DNA of 48,175 nucleotides from Saprospiraceae bacterium (GTDB lineage Bacteria; Bacteroidota; Bacteroidia; Chitinophagales; Saprospiraceae). The stretch covers positions 1 through 48,175 of the forward strand of contig JAGQXC010000137.1 in NCBI GenBank assembly GCA_020436785.1, in the 5' to 3' direction. A model generated the notes under the pieces. The model had not been told where the DNA came from and ran no database searches. It worked only from the letters and a program-made list of their open reading frames with translations. Position 1 is the first letter of the stretch. The number at the start of each line of letters is the position of its first letter. This document shows positions 26,239 through 35,580 of the stretch, one piece after another. The position numbers and the translations under genes are program-made.

Positions 26239-26993
26239 TGACAAGTACCTGGCAACCTCTGGATCATTTCTTACTCATGCGTGGCGACGATTGCCTTGTG
26301 CTGGGCCACCGGTTGTCCGAATGGTGTGGCCACGGGCCGGTCCTGGAGCAGGACATGGCCCTGACCAACATCGCCCTGGACCTGATCGGCCAGGCCCGGT
26401 TGTATTACCAGTATGCCGGCGCAAGGCTGGGTCAAACAGAAGACCAACTGGCTTACCTGCGCACCGAACGAAATTACTTCAACGCCTGGTTGGTGGAACA
26501 GCCCAACGGGGACTTCGCCCACACCATCGTCCGGCAATTTTACTACGATTGGTATGAAAATGCACTACTGGAAGTCCTGGAAGGAAGCGCCGACGAACAC
26601 CTGGCCGCCATTGCCGCCAAATCCCGGAAGGAAGCCCGCTATCACCGGCAGTTCAGCAGTGAATGGGTCATCCGGCTCGGTGACGGCACTGAAGAAAGTC
26701 ACCAGCGCATGCAGGTGGCACTGAATCGGTTGTTGCCTTACGTCCGGGAATTGTTTGAAAATCAACCCCGGCATCAGATGCTGATTGCCGATGGCATCCT
26801 GTCGGATGTAAACGGGTTGTGGGAAGGCACCGAAAAGGAAATGAAGGCGGTGATCACCGAAGCGACCTTATCCTTTCCGGTGGCCGCCGCCTTGCCGGCG
26901 CGGGGCCGCGATGGCCTCCACACCGAGCACCTGGGTTACCTGCTGACCGAATTACAGTACATGCAACGCACCTATCCCGGCTTAACCTGGTAA
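26238..26993 (+). CDS. paaC: Phenylacetyl-CoA epoxidase structural subunit PaaC
   Basis: PaaC is a catalytically silent ferritin-like partner of PaaA. The 251-residue protein contains LGHRLSEWCGHGPVLEQDMALTNIALDLIGQAR, FAHTIVRQFYYDWYENALLEVL and KEARYHRQFSSEWVIRLGDGTEESHQRM, as usual for the family. The ATG at 26238 overlaps the paaB stop (TGATG), which is strong support for this start against the preceding GTG. paaD follows after three bases. Confidence 0.95.
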   Translation: MTSTWQPLDHFLLMRGDDCLVLGHRLSEWCGHGPVLEQDMALTNIALDLIGQARLYYQYAGARLGQTEDQLAYLRTERNYFNAWLVEQPNGDFAHTIVRQFYYDWYENALLEVLEGSADEHLAAIAAKSRKEARYHRQFSSEWVIRLGDGTEESHQRMQVALNRLLPYVRELFENQPRHQMLIADGILSDVNGLWEGTEKEMKAVITEATLSFPVAAALPARGRDGLHTEHLGYLLTELQYMQRTYPGLTW

Positions 26994-26996
26994 ATC

Positions 26997-27494
26997 ATGC
27001 AGCCATCGATCCCTACCAATAAGACGGCCATCTGGCAAGAACTGGAAGCCATTCCCGATCCGGAAATACCGGTGGTTTCCATTGTCGATCTGGGTATGAT
27101 CCGGGCTGTTGAATGCCAGGATCAGCGGATCATTATTCATTTGTCTCCCACCTACAACGGCTGCCCGGCCCTGGAGGTCATCCAAATGCAAATCCGGGCC
27201 ACCCTGGAGCAATCGTTTCACCGGTCAGTGGAAGTAAAACTGGCTCTGGATCCACCCTGGACGACCGATTGGATCACACCCTCCGGGCGGGAGAAGTTAC
27301 GCAACTACGGCATCGCTCCTCCCCAACCGCGTAAAGCACCCAGTGGTTGGCGGGATGAAACCGCTAACGTATCTTGTCCTCATTGCGGGTCTTCGGCTAC
27401 GGGGCTGGTTAGCGCCTACGGATCAACGCCCTGTAAGGCGCTGTATCGCTGCAACGACTGCCTGGAACCGTTTGATTATTTTAAATGCCATTGA
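26997..27494 (+). CDS. paaD: Phenylacetyl-CoA epoxidase maturation factor PaaD
   Basis: PaaD is a MIP18/DUF59-type protein thought to help assemble the metal centres of the epoxidase. The N-terminal two thirds carry IPDPEIPVVSIVDLGMIRAVE and SPTYNGCPALEVIQMQI, the DUF59 core with its conserved cysteine. The last 45 residues form a zinc-ribbon-like part (SCPHCGSSATGL, TPCKALYRCNDCLEPFDYFKCH), as in canonical PaaD. The length of 165 residues is normal. The stop TGA is two bases before the chosen paaG start. Confidence 0.95.
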   Translation: MQPSIPTNKTAIWQELEAIPDPEIPVVSIVDLGMIRAVECQDQRIIIHLSPTYNGCPALEVIQMQIRATLEQSFHRSVEVKLALDPPWTTDWITPSGREKLRNYGIAPPQPRKAPSGWRDETANVSCPHCGSSATGLVSAYGSTPCKALYRCNDCLEPFDYFKCH

Positions 27495-27496
27495 TC

Positions 27497-28288
27497 ATGT
27501 CCATTGCACCTCACGAATCCATTCAATACCATAGCGAAGGCGGCATCGCAACCATCACCTTCAACCGGCCCGAATCCTACAACAGCTTTAACCGCCCCAT
27601 GGCCCTGGCGATGCAATACCACCTGGATCAGGCGGCCGACGATCCGGCCATCCGGGTGATCGTGTTGCGGAGCAACGGCAAGGCGTTCTGTGCCGGACAG
27701 GATCTGAAGGAGGTGACCGATCCGCACGGTCCGGATTTAACCCGCATCGTCGGAGATCATTTTAATCCCATCGTCCGTCGCATCCGTGCGGTGGAAAAAC
27801 CGGTTATCGCCGCGGTCCATGGGGTAGCTGCCGGGGCCGGCGCCAACCTCGCTTTGGGTTGTGACCTCGTCCTCGCGGCGGAATCGGCGTCATTTATTCA
27901 GGCTTTCTCCAAGATCGGTCTCATACCGGACAGCGGAGGTACCTATTTCCTGCCACGACTGGTGGGCCTGGCCCGTGCAACCGCCCTGATGATGCTGGGT
28001 GACCAGGTCCCGGCGGCCGAAGCGCAACGAATCGGCATGATTTACCGGTGTGTCCCGGATGAGGAATTTGCAGCGGAACTGGATATTTTGCAAAAAAAGC
28101 TGGCTTCGAGTCCTACCGTGGCATTAGGACTGACCAAGCGGGCGCTCAATGATTCCATGGAGAATGGCTTGGCCATCCAGTTACGGCTGGAAGAATTGTT
28201 TCAGACTACGGCCGGGCAGACCGCAGATTACCAGGAAGGAGTCCGGGCATTTATCGAAAAACGCCCTCCCCATTTCTCCGGAAAATAA
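27497..28288 (+). CDS. paaG: 1,2-epoxyphenylacetyl-CoA isomerase PaaG
   Basis: The 263-residue crotonase-fold enzyme should turn the ring epoxide into the oxepin-CoA. The oxyanion-hole segments are visible: SNGKAFCAGQDLKEV and AAVHGVAAGAGANLALGCDLVLAAESASFIQAFSKIGL, followed by PDSGGTYFLPRLVG with the aspartate typical of PaaG. The ATG at 27497 follows the paaD stop by two bases; an ATG at 27485 inside paaD is possible. Position directly after the epoxidase genes favours PaaG over PaaF-type hydratases. PaaZ, PaaJ, PaaH and the PaaK ligase are not in the window. Confidence 0.88.
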   Translation: MSIAPHESIQYHSEGGIATITFNRPESYNSFNRPMALAMQYHLDQAADDPAIRVIVLRSNGKAFCAGQDLKEVTDPHGPDLTRIVGDHFNPIVRRIRAVEKPVIAAVHGVAAGAGANLALGCDLVLAAESASFIQAFSKIGLIPDSGGTYFLPRLVGLARATALMMLGDQVPAAEAQRIGMIYRCVPDEEFAAELDILQKKLASSPTVALGLTKRALNDSMENGLAIQLRLEELFQTTAGQTADYQEGVRAFIEKRPPHFSGK

Positions 28289-28328
28289 ACCATGCTCCTT
28301 GCACAGTGTTTGTAATTTTACATAGCAA

Positions 28329-28359
28329 GCTGCAACCTGGGAAACCAGGCAGCATTTTT
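28329..28359 (+). terminator. Intrinsic terminator after the paa operon
   Basis: GCTG-CAA-CCTGG (28329-28340), loop GAAA, CCAGG-CAGC (28345-28353) form a nine-pair stem with a three-base bulge, followed by A and five T. It lies only 20 bases before the ferritin start, so it could also act as a leader structure for that gene. Confidence 0.75.
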
Positions 28360-28379
28360 CAATTTACAATAATGACCGA

Positions 28380-28907
28380 ATGATCTCGAAAAAAATGGAA
28401 GCGGCGCTCAATGAACAAATGGGTCTGGAAGCATATGCCTCTTTTTTGTACCTCGCCATGGCCGCCTGGTGTGATCACCAGGGATTGCGCGGGTGCACCG
28501 CGTTTATGCGACGCCAATCGGATGAGGAAAAAGACCACATGCTGCGCATTGTCAACTACCTGTCCACCGTCGCCGGCCGGGCAGTCATTCCCGCGGTGAG
28601 CCAGCCACCCCAGGATTACGACTCGGTACGCTCGATGTTTGAACAGGTTTATGCCCACGAACAAAAGGTGACCAAGTCCATCAATCACCTGGTCCAGCTG
28701 GCGGACGAGGAGAAAGATTATTCTGCCCATCACTTCCTCCAGTGGTATGTGGCGGAGCAACGGGAAGAAGAGGATTTGATGCGTAACATTCTGGACCGCA
28801 TCCGCCTGATCGGCGACGGATCAAATAGTCTCTACTTCATCGACAAGGAGGTGGAGGCCATCAACCAGGCGACAGCAGCGGGAGAAGGTGAGGAAGGCGT
28901 CGACTGA
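28380..28907 (+). CDS. Ferritin
   Basis: The 175-residue non-haem ferritin stores iron as a mineral in a 24-subunit shell. The four-helix pattern is clear: MEAALNEQMGLEAYASFLYLAMAAWCDHQGLRGCTAFMRRQSDEEKDHML includes the ferroxidase residues E17, E50 and H53, and later VAEQREEEDLMRNILDRI gives the last helix. It resembles the FtnA group, with a short acidic tail. It stands alone between the paa terminator and the convergent ABM gene. No iron-responsive site is recognised. Confidence 0.93.
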   Translation: MISKKMEAALNEQMGLEAYASFLYLAMAAWCDHQGLRGCTAFMRRQSDEEKDHMLRIVNYLSTVAGRAVIPAVSQPPQDYDSVRSMFEQVYAHEQKVTKSINHLVQLADEEKDYSAHHFLQWYVAEQREEEDLMRNILDRIRLIGDGSNSLYFIDKEVEAINQATAAGEGEEGVD

Positions 28908-28916
28908 GGCATTTGT

Positions 28917-29243
28917 TCAGGATTCCGTGCCGGGAAATTCATAATCCCTTTCCACCTTGCAGATCCGGACCTTGTAAGCGCTGTACCAGGTAGAACGTCC
29001 TTTTTTCTGAGCTTCCCAGTGATCGACCTGCCGCTTCCAGTTGCGGATATCCTCAAGGCTTGCCCAGTAGGAAATGGTGATTCCCAGTCCGTCACGAACA
29101 CTTTCAACACCCAGGTAGCCCGGTTGCTGCGCGGCTAATTCCTCCATGTGTTCGGCCATGCGCCCGTAGCCTTGATCTCCTGCGGTGCGCATCGATGAGA
29201 AAATAACGGCGTAGTAAGGAGGTTTGGGGGTTGCAGCGATCAT
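28917..29243 (-). CDS. Antibiotic biosynthesis monooxygenase (ABM) domain protein
   Basis: The 108-residue dimeric ferredoxin-like protein carries YYAVIFSSMRTAGDQGYGRMAEHMEELAAQQPGYLGVESVRDGLGITISYWASLEDIRNWK, the standard ABM layout, with a W-containing last helix (VDHWEAQKKGRSTWY). Some members oxidise aromatic compounds or degrade haem; many have no known substrate. It converges on the ferritin gene with a nine-base gap, so a haem or iron link is possible but not shown. Confidence 0.85.
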   Translation of the reverse strand: MIAATPKPPYYAVIFSSMRTAGDQGYGRMAEHMEELAAQQPGYLGVESVRDGLGITISYWASLEDIRNWKRQVDHWEAQKKGRSTWYSAYKVRICKVERDYEFPGTES

Positions 29244-29427
29244 AAGCGTTGATTGAACGGCAAAGGTACAAGGTGATTTCCTGACGTGAAAGTTGAACCA
29301 GGAGCTTCAATCAACAAAATTGCCGAACTCCGGGAAAGGGTCATCAATCAAAGCGGAAAGACCATAAAAAATTGATTATTTTGAGAATACTTCCCCAAAT
29401 TGGAGACCATAAAAGATTTTGCAAAAG

Positions 29428-30036
29428 ATGGAAGAAGTAGACGAGGATGATGATGAGGTAACGAACGACGGCGACGACAAAGGAAAGAAGAAGAAAAAAC
29501 TGGGCATCAGCAAGGAGGCGATCAACATCATTCGCACCACCTACCGCAATAACATTGACCTGACCAGTATTGCGGATAGCAAGGCAAACATTCTGATGAG
29601 TTTGAATTCGCTGATGCTGACCTTTCTCATTCCGATTGTATTAACCAATCTGGATGACATCATGCTTTTTAACTTGTACATCCCACTGATTCTCCTGGCC
29701 ATCACCTGTGTGGCCTGCATCATCATCGCTGCTTTGGCTACCCGTCCGGTCCGTATGGGCACCCAAAAAGTCAAAACAGAAGCGGGAAAACGCACCCGGA
29801 TGAGCCCATTCTTCTTTGGCAATTATTACCGGATGAAGCGGGAAGATTATTTTGAAATGCTGGAAGAAGCGCTAGGCGATCCCGAGTTGATCATGGATTC
29901 GATCAAGCTGGATCTTTATTTTCTGGGCAAAAGCATTGGAGAAAAATACCACAAGATCCGCATCTGCTTCCTGGTCTTTATCCTGGGCATTTCTGCCTCG
30001 GCACTGTCCCTCATCGTTGTGCTTCTGATGCGCTAA
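29428..30036 (+). CDS. Orphan Pycsar-type transmembrane effector (PycTM, DUF5706-like)
   Basis: The 202-residue protein begins with a very acidic, then lysine-rich N-terminus (1-24). Next comes INIIRTTYRNNIDLTSIADSK followed by ANILMSLNSLML, the conserved helix and ADxKAnilLslN motif of PycTM effectors. Membrane helices lie at about 60-76 and 82-105, a cytoplasmic middle part follows (FFFGNYYRMKREDYFEML), and a third helix at about 179-201 ends the protein. In Pycsar defence, a cCMP or cUMP made by a cyclase opens such proteins and damages the membrane. No cyclase is present within the window. The ATG at 29428 is preferred over a TTG nine bases upstream. The gene ends 100 bases from the CRISPR array. 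Family assignment is by motif memory. Confidence 0.7.
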   Translation: MEEVDEDDDEVTNDGDDKGKKKKKLGISKEAINIIRTTYRNNIDLTSIADSKANILMSLNSLMLTFLIPIVLTNLDDIMLFNLYIPLILLAITCVACIIIAALATRPVRMGTQKVKTEAGKRTRMSPFFFGNYYRMKREDYFEMLEEALGDPELIMDSIKLDLYFLGKSIGEKYHKIRICFLVFILGISASALSLIVVLLMR

Positions 30037-30136
30037 TTGGCTACGATCTGTGCAATACTCTGTTTTCAATTCAATTCTTATCGGTCCAATTATAGAAGTA
30101 AATCAATTATCTCAACTAACCTCACTTTCTTTCTAA

Positions 30137-33100
30137 ATTTCAATTCCAATTAGCCGCGATTAAAAGACAAGAACCTTTTTCTACAGTAGATGAAGCTATT
30201 GAATTTCAATTCCAATTAGGTGCAATTAAAAGTGTGACCGTACTCTGCGTCGTGTAAATAATATCCACATTTCAATTCCAATTAGGTGCGATTAAAAGTA
30301 TCTGCATCTTAACCGTAGCACTGGACAGATCAATATTTCAATTCCAATTAGGTGCGATTAAAAGCTCCGATAATGTCTTCTACACTCTCTTCGATGTCTA
30401 ATTTCAATTCCAATTAGGTGCGATTAAAAGGTACGTTGTCAAACGTTTGCCTATTTATTCCTACTCGATTTCAATTCCAATTAGGTGCGATTAAAAGCAC
30501 TTCTAAGATAATCATCCACAAGTGCAATAGTGCATTTCAATTCCAATTAGGTGCGAATAAAAGTGTTGACTTCTCCCATGTCGACCCTATACCAAAAGGA
30601 TTTCAATTCCAATTAGGTGCGATTAAAAGCTTGGACAGGTCGCAGCAGTTTTTGTTATCAAACAAATTTCAATTCCAATTAGGTGCGATTAAAAGTGTTG
30701 ACTTCTCCCATGTTGGCCCTATACCAAAAGGATTTCAATTCCAACTAGGTGCGATTAAAAGTTTTATTGGGCGTTGTTGAAATTCTGCCAGAAGTAATTT
30801 CAATTCCAACTAGGTGCGATTAAAAGTTCTTCGCCTGAGTTTTATGGTATCCTTAATATCTCATTTCAATTCCAACTAGGTGCGATTAAAAGTGCCTATG
30901 CCCAAATTATAATCTCCACTAGTAGATCATTTCAATTCCAACTAGGTGCGATTAAAAGGGAAGTCTCCAGGATCTTCGTCGTCCATCAATATAAAATTTC
31001 AATTCCAACTAGGTACGATTAAAAGGAGCTGATGTTTAAGGGTGTGGACAAGGCCAATATGATTTCAATTCCAACTAGGTGCGATTAAAAGCCTGAATAA
31101 CTTGTTCCCTTTCCCTCTGCCATTCTTATTTCAATTCCAACTAGGTGCGATTAAAAGCATAATTGGAATACTTCCAGATGCTCCATTCGCATTTCAATTC
31201 CAACTAGGTGCGATTAAAAGTAGGGTCTACGATTGCATTGGATGACTTCATCGACATTTCAATTCCAACTAGGTGCGATTAAAAGCATAATTGGAATACT
31301 TCCAGATGCTCCATTCGCATTTCAATTCCAACTAGGTGCGATTAAAAGTGGCCATGCATTCGCCCTCGCACATGCTATCGGTGCATTTCAATTCCAACTA
31401 GGTGCGATTAAAAGCCGCATCGACACGGCCACGATCTACGATACCAAAAAAATTTCAATTCCAACTAGGTGCGATTAAAAGACGACTTTCCTTAATCGCA
31501 GCCATCAATGGACGTAAATTTCAATTCCAACTAGGTGCGATTAAAAGTAGGGTCTACGATTGCATTGGATGACTTCATCGACATTTCAATTCCAACTAGG
31601 TGCGATTAAAAGATTAAGCAGATATGGTACTCACTCAGATTAATCCATTTCAATTCCAACTAGGTGCGATTAAAAGTTATTCGTTTTTTTATGCCCTAGC
31701 CGCCAGGATCAAAATTTCAATTCCAACTAGGTGCGATTAAAAGTCCGTTCTGCATGTTTGATAATGTAATTGCAGTATTAGATTTCAATTCCAACTAGGT
31801 GCGATTAAAAGCAGCTTGTTCCAAGCGACTTGCATGTCCCGATATGTATTTCAATTCCAACTAGGTGCGATTAAAAGTTCTATTAAATTGATCTGTTATT
31901 GACTTCTCCCATGTATTTCAATTCCAACTAGGTGCGATTAAAAGACCTATTCCAGTGGTCCAGAATGAAGAAATACAATGATTTCAATTCCAACTAGGTG
32001 CGATTAAAAGAATTATCATTACCACCTGTTGCAGTACTCATTGACAAATTTCAATTCCAACTAGGTGCGATTAAAAGCAAGAACTGATGAAGTCTCCATA
32101 GTATCAGAAGCAAATTTCAATTCCAACTAGGTGCGATTAAAAGACTCGGTCGGGAATTTATACGCCGATGCGAATCCAATTTCAATTCCAACTAGGTGCG
32201 ATTAAAAGGTATGTTTTAAAATGAAGCTACCAACTGAAAACATAATTTCAATTCCAACTAGGTGCGATTAAAAGTTCGATGAATGTGGGGATCAGTGGCA
32301 ATTGACCAATTTCAATTCCAACTAGGTGCGATTAAAAGTCTGCCAGTTCGTCGCTGATCCAATCGAGCATGTGCATTTCAATTCCAACTAGGTGCGATTA
32401 AAAGCGGAGTGGATTCATTGTACAACTCCATTTGCAACGAATTTCAATTCCAACTAGGTGCGATTAAAAGTCGATTACCAAAACAAAATTGATGAAGCGG
32501 TAAAAATTTCAATTCCAACTAGGTGCGATTAAAAGTATGTAGGAGATACCGTCCACTGCATATCCTTCCAATTTCAATTCCAACTAGGTGCGATTAAAAG
32601 AGTTACACGCATACGATGAAGTACCTGGAGTATTACATTTCAATTCCAACTAGGTGCGATTAAAAGATAAGACCCTGGGCACCTGCAAATTTGGTGATGG
32701 CAATTTCAATTCCAACTAGGTGCGATTAAAAGTGCAGACGTTCCGCGACTACCTGGTGGGTAAATACATTTCAATTCCAACTAGGTGCGATTAAAAGAAG
32801 TAGAAAAGAAGCTGGTATTTTTCGACATCGAAAATTTCAATTCCAACTAGGTGCGATTAAAAGTATGAAAGGATCTGGCTGTCCGTACCAGTATCTGGAT
32901 TTCAATTCCAACTAGGTGCGATTAAAAGCACGTACAATCGCATCCGGACTGAACCACAATTCAAATTTCAATTCCAACTAGGTGCGATTAAAAGCCCACA
33001 GGTTCCACCAATGAGGCCACCGGCAGAAGGATTTCAATTCCAACTAGGTGCGATTAAAAGTTAATCAATTGTTGGCCAATGTCGTTCGATATTTCAAATT

Positions 33101-35107
33101 TCAATTCCAACTAGGTGCGATTAAAAGTGGTCGTGATTCACAATGAAATGAAAAGAAAAATAAATTTCAATTCCAACTAGGTGCGATTAAAAGCATAGAT
33201 ATTTTGGAGACCTTGATACTAGATTATAAATTTCAATTCCAACTAGGTGCGATTAAAAGACTGACCATATTCATCCGCTTGCCATTCACCACATAATTTC
33301 AATTCCAACTAGGTGCGATTAAAAGTTTGGTACATCGATCCAGACGATTGAAGAACACATATTTCAATTCCAACTAGGTGCGATTAAAAGGTGTAAACAT
33401 CCATATCCGGATGCAAACGTTCAGAATTTCAATTCCAACTAGGTGCGATTAAAAGTCAGATCGCCTTTGCGGCCAATGACATCAAGAGAAATTTCAATTC
33501 CAACTAGGTGCGATTAAAAGCTTTGTCCTGGTTGTCAGCCAGGTCCACCGTTTTGAATTTCAATTCCAACTAGGTGCGATTAAAAGGATATCATGGATTC
33601 AGGGGTATTCATGTCTATCCAGATTTCAATTCCAACTAGGTGCGATTAAAAGCTGTTGAACCTGTTGCAGTCCCCAGCGAATTCCAAATTTCAATTCCAA
33701 CTAGGTGCGATTAAAAGTTATTAACCGCCAATCGGAAATGCCGATCGGATCATATTTCAATTCCAACTAGGTGCGATTAAAAGGCATCAAACTTAATGTC
33801 TATATAGTTATTTTGAACTCATTTCAATTCAAACTAGGTGCGATTAAAAGGGTGATCCTACAAGTAAAAGACAACTTAATAAAAGAATTTCAATTCCAAC
33901 TAGGTGCGATTAAAAGCCATTATCAATTTATCTGTGTCTCCTTTTCTTAGAAATTTCAATTCCAACTAGGTGCGATTAAAAGCTGAGAAGATCAGTGATC
34001 TCGATGAACAAATTGCAAATTTCAATTCCAACTAGGTGCGATTAAAAGGAATCTATTTTTGTTGGTAGTCTTTTGGGATTCAAATTTCAATTCCAACTAG
34101 GTGCGATTAAAAGATACCTACTTTTTTCTCCGTGTAATTTAATGAACTCCATTTCAATTCCAACTAGGTGCGATTAAAAGGACCGATTGAAACGTTCCTA
34201 TCTCCATCTGTTGCTGATTTCAATTCCAACTAGGTGCGATTAAAAGCTTGTCCTGGACGCCGCGCTTGTCTGCCGTATCCTGATTTCAATTCCAACTAGG
34301 TGCGATTAAAAGTGTCAATCATTCTTAATGGTCACCACGACCGGATCCAGATTTCAATTCCAACTAGGTGCGATTAAAAGCTGCCATCAATGGATCCGGT
34401 TCTTCGCCTGAGTTTTAATTTCAATTCCAACTAGGTGCGATTAAAAGTTTGGTACATCGATCCAGACGATTGAAGAACACATATTTCAATTCCAACTAGG
34501 TGCGATTAAAAGCCCCGAAGGTGGATGCCATATCCAGAGCAGTACCAATTTCAATTCCAACTAGGTGCGATTAAAAGATATCAATCATGGCAATCACAAT
34601 CGATGTAACCACATTTCAATTCCAACTAGGTGCGATTAAAAGAATGTGTATTTAGCTGAAAGAACTTCAGGATTACAAATTTCAATTCCAACTAGGTGCG
34701 ATTAAAAGACTGCTCCAGCTCTGCCGTGGTGAATACCATCTTGATTTCAATTCCAACTAGGTGCGATTAAAAGGATGGACGATCGAATGATGTCCATGCC
34801 ATCTCCCATATTTCAATTCCAACTAGGTGCGATTAAAAGTGATACTGTTACCGACCTGACCAGCTCCGCACTGAATTTCAATTCCAACTAGGTGCGATTA
34901 AAAGCGCTGTATTTTGGGTTTGGGTATAACGCCGCAATTACATTTCAATTCCAACTAGGTGCGATTAAAAGGACTGGACGTCCATGGCTGCCTGGGAGAG
35001 TGTCATAGATTTCAATTCCAACTAGGTGCGATTAAAAGCAGCTTATTATCAGGATAGATGGCCTCACGACCTCCACCATTTCAATTCCAACTAGGTGCGA
35101 TTAAAAG
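30137..35107 (-). CRISPR. CRISPR array, 76 repeats and 75 spacers
   Basis: By my count 76 repeats of 30 bases alternate with 75 spacers of 33-38 bases. On the + strand each repeat begins ATTTCAATTCCA and ends GTGCGATTAAAAG. Read on the - strand, the repeat ends in ATTGAAAT, the expected eight-base 5' handle of Cas6-cut type I-B crRNA, so transcription runs leftwards, away from cas2. The nine leftmost repeats have CCAATTAGG and the other 67 have CCAACTAGG. Repeats 1, 2, 7, 14 and 57 carry single or double changes; repeat 1 (30137) is the most decayed. Hence the left end is old and the right end is leader-proximal. Open frames such as 30418-30780 arise only because many units are 66 bases. Confidence 0.98.
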
Positions 35108-35316
35108 CCCGGACAATAAAATTTATACTTTACTGATTACGAAGAGGTTAAAGGCAGTATAAATAGTTGAAAACTTATTCTTATTGTCATCGCCTGAAGA
35201 ACGGTAAAACAGTCCGGCCATCGACAACTTGATTAATAACTTGATAATCAACATATAAATCCTAATTGTCAAAGAACTGGCTTGTCGTTAAGTGTCCATC
35301 CATAACCCATCGACGA
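35108..35316 (-). promoter_or_regulatory. CRISPR leader
   Basis: The 209 bases between the newest repeat and the cas2 stop are AT-rich and contain no gene. Position next to the unmutated repeats, and the orientation of the repeat, mark it as the leader that promotes array transcription and directs spacer integration. I found no full TAnnTTTG match; AAAACTTA-like and TAAATTTTA-like sites are weak candidates. Confidence 0.75.
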
Positions 35317-35580
35317 CTACAGGAACTGGTCAATACCAGCCCTTTCCTTGCCGATTACTTGCTTGTTCAACCAGTCGGCACTCCGATTTTTAAAGATAAT
35401 GAAACTGTCATATTCTTCATCCATCACCTTATTGGCTTTCAAAATGAGTTCCTTCAATTTCACTTCCGTTATCTCCCCTTCAAATACCGAGTTTTGTATC
35501 CAGTGCAGATATTTACGGCAAAGTTTCAGCATCTTGCCCGTTCGCTCGGAAGCTACATCATAAACAGCGATTATATACAT
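35317..35580 (-). CDS. cas2: CRISPR adaptation endoribonuclease-fold protein Cas2
   Basis: The 87-residue protein MYIIAVYDVASERTGKMLKLCRKYLHWIQNSVFEGEI is a standard Cas2, with the ferredoxin-like fold and the YDV aspartate at the end of strand one. It bridges two Cas1 dimers in the integration complex. The ATG at 35580 overlaps the last base of the cas1 stop (TAATG), which decides the start against a GTG two codons upstream. It is the last protein gene before the leader. Confidence 0.95.
   Translation of the reverse strand: MYIIAVYDVASERTGKMLKLCRKYLHWIQNSVFEGEITEVKLKELILKANKVMDEEYDSFIIFKNRSADWLNKQVIGKERAGIDQFL

Noticed and set aside
30418..31478. Open frames inside the CRISPR array with repeated FQFQLGAIKS peptides
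   Set aside because: They exist only because repeat plus spacer is often 66 bases, a multiple of three. They have no start context and lie in a clear array.
31482..34417. 12-base match GCCATCAATGGA between two spacers (31482-31517 and 34381-34417)
   Set aside because: With about 2,700 spacer bases compared in both orientations, one match of this length is near chance expectation.
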